Shown here piece by piece: positions 1 through 4,690 of a stretch of DNA of 8,054 nt. Under the pieces are notes generated by a model. That model did not search any database and was not told the DNA's origin. It was given only the letters and a program-made list of their open reading frames with translations. Numbering within the stretch: the stretch's first letter is position 1; each line of letters opens with the position of its first letter. The DNA is from an uncultured Parabacteroides sp. (GTDB taxonomy: Bacteria > Bacteroidota > Bacteroidia > Bacteroidales > Tannerellaceae): NCBI GenBank assembly GCA_900547435.1, contig URGO01000142.1, forward strand, positions 1-8,054, written 5' to 3'. Both the position numbers and the translations under genes were made by a program.

Positions 1-73
1 GGCAACGCAGATGCCGTGCCGCAGCTGCCGGAGCGGTGCTTAAGCCGCAAGGCGGGAATTGTGCGGTGTTGCC
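1..73. repeat. GC-rich foldable element with short terminal inverted repeats
   Basis: The first 73 bases begin GGCAACGC and end GTGTTGCC, which pair over 8 bp with one G-U wobble. Inside are smaller GC-rich stems, for example CCGC (45-48) with GCGG (52-55), and the palindrome GCTTAAGC. It lies downstream of the clpB stop and has no T-tract on either strand that would make it a clear terminator. The form resembles a short palindromic intergenic repeat of a high-GC genome. That identity is inference, and the left end may be cut by the window edge. Confidence 0.35.
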
Positions 74-110
74 TTAGGTTATTTGTACAGCATTGCTGAA
101 CGCTTTGCGC

Positions 111-2702
111 TTAGCGCAGGACCAGTTTGCCGTTTTCGGCGTCCACGGTCAGGGTATCGCCGGGCACATGGTTGCCGCCGATGATCTCTTTTGCGATCAT
201 GGTTTCCACGTTGGCCTGGATATACCGCTTCAGCGGGCGGGCACCATAGATGGGGTCATAGCCGTCATCCACAATCACGCTCTTGGCTGCATCGGTCACA
301 ACCAGCTTCAGCTGCTTGTCAGCCAGGCGGCTGCGCAGGTCAGCCAACATCAGATCCACAATGCCGCCAATCTCATCCTTGGTCAGGCTCTTGTAGTAGA
401 CAATATCGTCCAGACGGTTCAGGAACTCCGGGCGGAACTGGCGCTTGAGCAGCAGGTCGATCTTGTCACGCGCTTCGGCGGACAGTTCGTTCTTGCCGTT
501 GGCACGGTTCTTTTCCAGGTCTTCCAGAATGATGTCAGAGCCAAGGTTGGAGGTCAGGATGATGATGGTGTTCTTAAAGTCCACGGTACGGCCCTGGCTG
601 TCGGTAATACGGCCATCGTCAAGGACTTGCAGCAGAATGTTGAACACATCCGGGTGGGCTTTTTCCACCTCATCAAACAGCACAACGCTGTAGGGATGGC
701 GGCGCACAGCCTCAGTCAGCTGACCACCCTCCTCATAACCCACATATCCCGGAGGCGCACCGATCAGACGAGACACACTGAATTTCTCCATGTATTCCGT
801 CATATCGATACGAACCATGTTCTTTTCATCGTCAAACAGGGCCTGGGCCAGCGCTTTGGCCAGCTCGGTCTTGCCAACGCCCGTGGGGCCAAGGAACAAA
901 AAGCTGCCAATGGGGCGGTTCGGGTTTGCAATGCCGGCGCGGGAGCGCAGGATAGCGTCCGAAACCTTCTGCACGGCTTCGTCCTGGCCGATCACGCGCT
1001 GATGCAGCACTTCGGGCAGGCGGAGCAGCTTTTCGCGCTCGCCCTCCACCAGCTTCTCCACAGGGATGCCGGTCCAGCGGGCCACAATGCGGCTGATCTC
1101 TTCGGCCGTCACGCGGTCACGCAGCAGGCTTTGCTCCTTCTTGTCGGCAGCGATCTTTTCTTCGGCTTCCAGCTGGCGCTGCAGGTCGGGCAGTTTGCCG
1201 TATTGCAGCTGACCAGCCTTGGCGTAATCGCCGTTGCGGGTCGCCTTTTCAATTTCGGCCTTGGTGGTTTCAACCTCGGCGCGCAGGCTCTGCACCTTAT
1301 TGATGGCGTTCTTCTCGTTCTCCCACTGAGCTTTCTTGGAATTGAAGGAATCGCGCAGTTCGGCCATTTCTTTTTCGATGGCGGCAAGGCGCTGCTTGGA
1401 CATTTCATCGGTTTCTTTCTGCAAAGAAGCCTGCTCGATCTGCAGCTGGGTGATCTTATGGTTCAGGTCATCCAGCTCTGCGGGCATGGAGTCCAGCTCA
1501 GTCTTGACCATTGCGCAGGCTTCATCCACCAGGTCGATGGCTTTATCCGGCAGGAAACGGTCGGTAATATATCGGCTCGACAACTTAACCGCCGCTATGA
1601 TAGCATCATCCTTGATACGTACCTTGTGGTGATTTTCATATTTCTCCTTCAACCCACGGAGAATAGAGATGGCATCCAACTCGTCCGGCTCATCGACCAT
1701 TACAATCTGGAACCGACGCTCCAAGGCTTTGTCTTTTTCGAAGTACTTCTGGTATTCGTCCAAAGTTGTCGCACCAATAGCCCGAAGTTCACCACGAGCC
1801 AAAGCCGGTTTCAAAATATTGGCAGCATCCATGGCTCCTTCGCCCTTTCCGGCTCCAACCAACGTATGAATTTCATCGATGAAGAGGATAATTTCGCCAT
1901 CCGACTTAATCACCTCGTTGACTACCGCCTTCAAACGTTCTTCAAATTCCCCTTTGTATTTGGCACCGGCAATCAAGGCACCCATATCCAACGAGTAAAT
2001 CTGTTTCGATTTCAAGTTCTCCGGAACATCCCCCCGGATAATACGATGTGCCAAACCTTCTGCAATTGCCGTCTTACCCACTCCCGGTTCTCCAATCAAT
2101 ATAGGATTATTCTTGGTACGCCGGCTCAAAATTTGAAGTACCCGACGAATTTCCTCATCACGTCCGATAACAGGATCCAGCTTGCCACTCCGCGCTTTTT
2201 CATTCAGATTGATAGCATATTTGCTCAATGCCTCATACGTATCTTCAGCAGATTGGCTTGTAACCTTATTTCCCTTGCGCAACTCCTCAATGGCCTTACG
2301 CAATTCGGCCTCCGTCATGCCCGCATCTTTCAAGATTTGCGAAGCACTGCTCTTCTCCGTAAACAAGGCCAGCAGAATCGGTTCGAGCGATACATACTGG
2401 TCACCCATCTTCGAAGAATAATCAATCGCTTTCTGCAAGATAGCATTCGCCTCATTCGACAGGTAAGGCTCACCTCCCGACACTTTCGGTAACGATGCTA
2501 TCTGGGCATCCACTACACGCACGATATTCTGCGGATTCATTCCCAGCTTTTGGAAGACAAAATTCGTAATGCTTTCGCCCGTCATAATGACAGCTTTCAG
2601 CAAATGAACGCCCTCTATCGCCTGCTGGTTATTTTGGGTAACCAGCTGCACAGCCTGCTGGACGGCTTCTTGCGCTTTAATTGTAAAGTTATTAAAATTC
2701 AT
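111..2702 (-). CDS. clpB: ATP-dependent chaperone ClpB (Hsp100 disaggregase), mosaic gene
   Basis: ClpB is a cytoplasmic hexameric AAA+ disaggregase that pulls polypeptides out of aggregates together with DnaK/DnaJ/GrpE. The frame is complete at 863 residues, normal for the family. Visible parts are: Clp N-domain (about 1-145); NBD1 with Walker A GEPGVGKT (204-211), pore-loop Y249, Walker B ILFIDE (272-277) and arginine fingers R329/R330; coiled-coil M-domain (about 400-525); NBD2 with Walker A GPTGVGKT (605-612), pore loop GYVGY (652-656), Walker B VVLFDE (673-678), the RPEFLNR arginine region (757-763) and sensor-2 GARPLKR (820-826). The start has AAAGGA 11 bases upstream. All catalytic motifs are intact. 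The oddity is composition: residues 1 to about 380 are AT-richer and Bacteroidota-like, while from about 396 (DEACAM...SMPAELD) to the end codons are GC-rich and the protein looks Firmicutes-like. Function call is near certain; single-genome origin is doubtful. Confidence 0.95.
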   Translation of the reverse strand: MNFNNFTIKAQEAVQQAVQLVTQNNQQAIEGVHLLKAVIMTGESITNFVFQKLGMNPQNIVRVVDAQIASLPKVSGGEPYLSNEANAILQKAIDYSSKMGDQYVSLEPILLALFTEKSSASQILKDAGMTEAELRKAIEELRKGNKVTSQSAEDTYEALSKYAINLNEKARSGKLDPVIGRDEEIRRVLQILSRRTKNNPILIGEPGVGKTAIAEGLAHRIIRGDVPENLKSKQIYSLDMGALIAGAKYKGEFEERLKAVVNEVIKSDGEIILFIDEIHTLVGAGKGEGAMDAANILKPALARGELRAIGATTLDEYQKYFEKDKALERRFQIVMVDEPDELDAISILRGLKEKYENHHKVRIKDDAIIAAVKLSSRYITDRFLPDKAIDLVDEACAMVKTELDSMPAELDDLNHKITQLQIEQASLQKETDEMSKQRLAAIEKEMAELRDSFNSKKAQWENEKNAINKVQSLRAEVETTKAEIEKATRNGDYAKAGQLQYGKLPDLQRQLEAEEKIAADKKEQSLLRDRVTAEEISRIVARWTGIPVEKLVEGEREKLLRLPEVLHQRVIGQDEAVQKVSDAILRSRAGIANPNRPIGSFLFLGPTGVGKTELAKALAQALFDDEKNMVRIDMTEYMEKFSVSRLIGAPPGYVGYEEGGQLTEAVRRHPYSVVLFDEVEKAHPDVFNILLQVLDDGRITDSQGRTVDFKNTIIILTSNLGSDIILEDLEKNRANGKNELSAEARDKIDLLLKRQFRPEFLNRLDDIVYYKSLTKDEIGGIVDLMLADLRSRLADKQLKLVVTDAAKSVIVDDGYDPIYGARPLKRYIQANVETMIAKEIIGGNHVPGDTLTVDAENGKLVLR
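1518..1570. other. Composition and phylogenetic junction inside clpB
   Basis: This block encodes about residues 378-395, containing DRFLPDKAIDLVDEA, conserved across bacterial ClpB. On its high-coordinate side codons are mixed (ttg, tcg, cga, tat, att). On its low-coordinate side they become GC-rich (ctg, gtg, gcc, aag). The protein also changes from Bacteroidota type to the ACAM...SMPAELD form usual in Firmicutes. The true crossover lies somewhere inside the shared block. Confidence 0.7.
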
Positions 2703-2712
2703 ATATCTAAAT

Positions 2713-2718
2713 TCCTTT
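2713..2718 (-). promoter_or_regulatory. Ribosome binding site of clpB
   Basis: On the minus strand AAAGGA stands 10-11 bases before the ATG at 2702-2700. It supports this start, which also gives the standard ClpB N-terminus MNFNNFT. Confidence 0.55.
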
Positions 2719-2775
2719 CTTATTTTTTTCAGTTAAACAATTCACTAATCTTTTCCACAAAAGAAATGCCAAAAC

Positions 2776-2803
2776 AGATATATGACATTTTGTCACACTA
2801 TCT
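2776..2803. promoter_or_regulatory. 28-bp interrupted dyad upstream of clpB, candidate operator
   Basis: The core is a perfect inverted repeat TGACA-TTT-TGTCA (2783-2795). Outer arms AGATA (2776-2780) and TATCT (2799-2803) extend it, separated from the core by 2 and 3 unpaired bases, so 10 bp per arm match. It lies 74-101 bases before the clpB start. The symmetry suggests binding of a dimeric regulator to DNA. It is not CIRCE (the HrcA site). No regulator is identified. Confidence 0.4.
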
Positions 2804-2808
2804 ATTAA

Positions 2809-2896
2809 AAGAAAGCACGCATCCTCTTTAGAAAAAGGGTGTATGCTTTCTAAGAAAAGGGTGCGTGCTTTTCATTCAAAGCATGGGTGCTTTTAG
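2809..2896. repeat. Three tandem 22-bp repeats plus one inverted copy
   Basis: Three degenerate direct copies, at 2831-2852, 2853-2874 and 2875-2896, share the core GGGTGYRTGCTTTY or a close variant. The TGCTTT cores start at 2844, 2866 and 2888, exactly 22 bases apart. Copies 1 and 2 match at 16 of 22 positions, copies 2 and 3 at 14. A fourth copy is inverted at 2809-2830. The inverted arm (2811-2824) can pair with copy 1 (one mismatch) or better with copy 2 (14 pairs including wobbles), giving two mutually exclusive hairpins. The array ends about 20 bases before the -33 box of the mscL promoter. Function unknown. Confidence 0.55.
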
Positions 2897-2915
2897 ACAA
2901 AACATTGGGACAAAT

Positions 2916-2946
2916 TTTGAAAATCATTTTCCAGTCACTATCTTTA
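2916..2946 (+). promoter_or_regulatory. Bacteroidota-type promoter for mscL
   Basis: TTTG (2916-2919), a 19-base spacer and TATCTTTA (2939-2946) fit the primary-sigma consensus of Bacteroides, TTTG-(19-21)-TAnnTTTG, with one mismatch at the last base. Transcription would start near 2953, leaving a leader of about 50 bases before the mscL start. Confidence 0.6.
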
Positions 2947-3003
2947 CGCGAAAATATAATTTTTGAGTTAAGTAAGTGTACAAAATTAATCATTCAAAAT
3001 CTT

Positions 3004-3426
3004 ATGGGACAGTTTATACAAGAATTCAAGAAATTTGCCATGCGAGGCAATGTGATTGACATGGCAGTAGGTATCATTATAGGCGGTGCATTCGGTAAAA
3101 TCGTATCTTCGATAGTAAATGATTTAGTGATGCCAAGTATTGGCTTAGTGATAGGAGGCGTCAACTTCAAGGACTTGAAAATCGTATTGAAAGAGGCAGT
3201 TATGGAGGGCGACCAAGTCATTTCCCCGGCGGTTTCCATCAACTATGGGAATTTTCTTCAAACAACGTTCGACTTTCTTATCATCGCTTTTGCGATATTT
3301 ATGTTGGTAAAAGCTGTAAACCGATTGACAAAAAAGAAAGAGAATGAAGTCAAGCCAACGTCTCCTCCTGCCGATATTCAACTTCTGACAGAGATTCGAG
3401 ATTTATTGAAAGAGAAAAATCGTTAG
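3004..3426 (+). CDS. mscL: Large-conductance mechanosensitive channel MscL
   Basis: MscL is a homopentameric inner-membrane channel that opens under high membrane tension and releases solutes during hypo-osmotic shock. The 140-residue length is typical. The N-terminal amphipathic helix (QFIQEFKKFAMRGN, 3-16) leads into pore-lining TM1 (about 17-45, with the small-residue run AVGIIIGGAFG and the VNDLVMP motif). A periplasmic loop (about 46-80) precedes TM2 (about 83-104). A charged stretch (RLTKKKENE) and a C-terminal helical bundle segment (QLLTEIRDLLKEK) follow. An in-frame ATG at 2887 would add 39 residues foreign to the family and lies upstream of the promoter, so 3004 is chosen. The Shine-Dalgarno is weak and A-rich, as is common in Bacteroidota. 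It is divergent from clpB and is followed after 48 bases by the M48 lipoprotein gene, probably in one operon. Confidence 0.96.
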   Translation: MGQFIQEFKKFAMRGNVIDMAVGIIIGGAFGKIVSSIVNDLVMPSIGLVIGGVNFKDLKIVLKEAVMEGDQVISPAVSINYGNFLQTTFDFLIIAFAIFMLVKAVNRLTKKKENEVKPTSPPADIQLLTEIRDLLKEKNR

Positions 3427-3432
3427 TCCTAC

Positions 3433-3443
3433 AAACTCAAAAA
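3433..3443 (+). repeat. A-rich leader motif AAACTCAAAAA, copy 1
   Basis: AAACTCAAAAA lies in the mscL-M48 spacer and recurs exactly on the minus strand at 7620-7610, in front of the 116-residue gene. Both copies sit just upstream of a start codon. It may be no more than A-rich leader bias. Confidence 0.3.
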
Positions 3444-3461
3444 TTCACAAACTAAAAGATG

Positions 3462-3468
3462 AAAGGAG
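3462..3468 (+). promoter_or_regulatory. Strong Shine-Dalgarno of the M48 lipoprotein gene
   Basis: AAAGGAG ends 6 bases before the ATG at 3475. It is the strongest ribosome binding site in the window and fixes the start, which also yields a proper lipoprotein signal peptide. Confidence 0.75.
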
Positions 3469-3474
3469 ATAATT

Positions 3475-4266
3475 ATGAAACGATGGATAGCATTTATCTG
3501 TTTATTGGCATTCCTCGGAGGATGCAGCAGCGTTCCGTTAACCGGAAGAAAACAATTATTATTGGTTAGTGACCAAGAAGTATTATCAGCCAGCCTGACG
3601 CAGTATTCAGATTACATGAAAACAGCCAAGAAAAGTTCTTCGGGAAAAGATGCCGCAATGGTAACCCGTGTCGGTAAAAAGATTGCAGCAGCTACCGAGC
3701 AATATCTCCGTCAGAATGGTATGCAAGATGAAATCAAGAATTTTTCCTGGGAGTTTAATTTGGTAAAAGATGACCAGGTGAACGCTTTCTGTATGCCGGG
3801 CGGAAAAATTGTAGTGTACGAGGGATTAATGAACCTTGTGGAATCGGATGACGAATTGGCCGTAGTATTAGGGCACGAGGTAGCTCATGCCGTGGCCAAG
3901 CATAGCAACGAACGCATGAGCCAGCAATTAGTAGCCCAATACGGAGCACAAATCTTAGGTGCGGCAGTAGCCAATAAAAGCGCGGCGGTTCAAACTGTAG
4001 CCAGCTCGGTATACGGCATCGGTGCACAATATGGTGTGATGCTTCCTTTCTCACGTAAACATGAAAGTGAAGCGGACTACATGGGACTGGTTCTGATGAC
4101 TATGGCAGGCTACAATCCGGACGTAGCCGTTCATTTCTGGGAGAAAATGTCGGCAGGCTCAGGAGGAAAGGTTCCCGAATTTATGAGTACGCACCCCAGC
4201 GATTCACGTCGTATTGCGGATATCCAAAAAGAACTTCCCGTTATCAAAAAAAGTTTGGGAAAATAA
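3475..4266 (+). CDS. M48-family zinc metalloprotease lipoprotein (LoiP/YcaL-like)
   Basis: The product is a predicted membrane-anchored periplasm-side zinc endopeptidase for envelope protein quality control. The 263-residue protein opens with a lipoprotein signal (KRW, a hydrophobic stretch, then lipobox LGGC with the modified Cys at 17). The zinc site is HEVAH (134-138, within GHEVAHAVAKHSNER), and HESEADYMG (196-204) supplies the third ligand, probably E199. The STHPSDSRR block (238-246) matches the C-terminal conserved segment of the single-domain family. There are no TPR repeats, so it resembles E. coli LoiP (YggG) and YcaL (about 250 residues) rather than BepA. LoiP is known as a low-osmolarity-induced protease, which suits its place 48 bases behind mscL. 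Subfamily assignment is from motifs and size. Outer- versus inner-membrane sorting cannot be told here. Confidence 0.92.
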   Translation: MKRWIAFICLLAFLGGCSSVPLTGRKQLLLVSDQEVLSASLTQYSDYMKTAKKSSSGKDAAMVTRVGKKIAAATEQYLRQNGMQDEIKNFSWEFNLVKDDQVNAFCMPGGKIVVYEGLMNLVESDDELAVVLGHEVAHAVAKHSNERMSQQLVAQYGAQILGAAVANKSAAVQTVASSVYGIGAQYGVMLPFSRKHESEADYMGLVLMTMAGYNPDVAVHFWEKMSAGSGGKVPEFMSTHPSDSRRIADIQKELPVIKKSLGK

Positions 4267-4284
4267 TTTCTTAAAAAGACAAGC

Positions 4285-4318
4285 AGAGACCCAGAGTTTA
4301 TTATCCACTCTGGTCTCT
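4285..4318 (+). terminator. Stem-loop after the M48 gene, possible terminator
   Basis: AGAGAC-C-CAGAGT (4285-4297) pairs with ACTCTGGTCTCT (4307-4318): 12 bp with one bulged C and a 9-base loop, starting 19 bases after the stop codon. No T-tract follows on the plus strand, so it is not a textbook intrinsic terminator. It may instead mark or protect the 3' end of the mscL-M48 transcript. Confidence 0.45.
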
Positions 4319-4354
4319 ACATATCCAACATTTCAACACTTTCAAAACAGCATC

Positions 4355-4393
4355 TAAAAAAATAAAGAGGCTCTCTCTCACGAGGAACCTCTT
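4355..4393 (-). terminator. Intrinsic terminator reading on the minus strand
   Basis: AAGAGG (4365-4370) and CCTCTT (4388-4393) form a stem, with a possible CTC/GAG extension inside. On the minus strand it is followed by TATTTTTTTA (4364-4355), a proper U-tract. The only minus-strand gene upstream is the hybrid kinase, whose stop is about 300 bases away. Confidence 0.6.
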
Positions 4394-4690
4394 ATTAGCA
4401 GACTTAATCAAAAAAACACTTTAACTTACTACTCTTTTTACCTTTTAGAGTAAGACTTAACCTATAAAAACGGATAAATGTAGAAACACTTATTATGTAT
4501 GTCACTATATACTATACGAAATCCGTGCCAAACTTCTTTCCCCCTCTCCTTTTTTTCATTTTTCTTGAAAAAAAGATGAATTTAGACCTTAACAACCATC
4601 TATATCCACATTTTACAGAAAAGGAATGGGGAAATTGTGGAATTTTGCAAGGAAGAAGTGTAGAATTATTCCACACCCAATGTGTATCAA
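4394..4690. other. Convergent intergenic region, no gene recognised
   Basis: Nearly 300 AT-rich bases lie between the terminator and the kinase stop codon. They hold three inverted repeats: TACTCT/AGAGTA (4430-4435 with 4447-4452), a perfect 10-bp AT-rich stem CTTTTTTTCA/TGAAAAAAAG (4549-4558 with 4566-4575), and TGTGGAAT/ATTCCACA (4636-4643 with 4668-4675). Short open frames on both strands lack a convincing ribosome site or recognisable protein. The stretch may be the kinase 3' UTR or hold a small RNA ending at the minus-strand terminator. Neither is shown. Confidence 0.4.

Noticed and set aside
93..2492. A 799-codon open frame on the plus strand, antisense to clpB.
   Set aside because: It lies wholly across clpB, shows no recognisable domain and has low-complexity composition. 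clpB on the minus strand has every expected motif. Its openness is explained by the codon use of the opposite strand.
2809..2896. Possible CRISPR remnant.
   Set aside because: The 22-bp units abut without unique spacers, are degenerate, one is inverted, and no cas gene is present.
2887..3003. Upstream in-frame ATG that would extend MscL by 39 residues.
   Set aside because: The extra residues do not belong to the MscL family, the start lies before the predicted promoter, and MGQFIQEFKKFAMRGN is the standard MscL N-terminus.
4500..4540. Minus-strand promoter with TTTG and TATAGTGA spaced 19 bases, for a small RNA.
   Set aside because: The second box matches the consensus at only its TA and one further base, which is within chance for AT-rich DNA.
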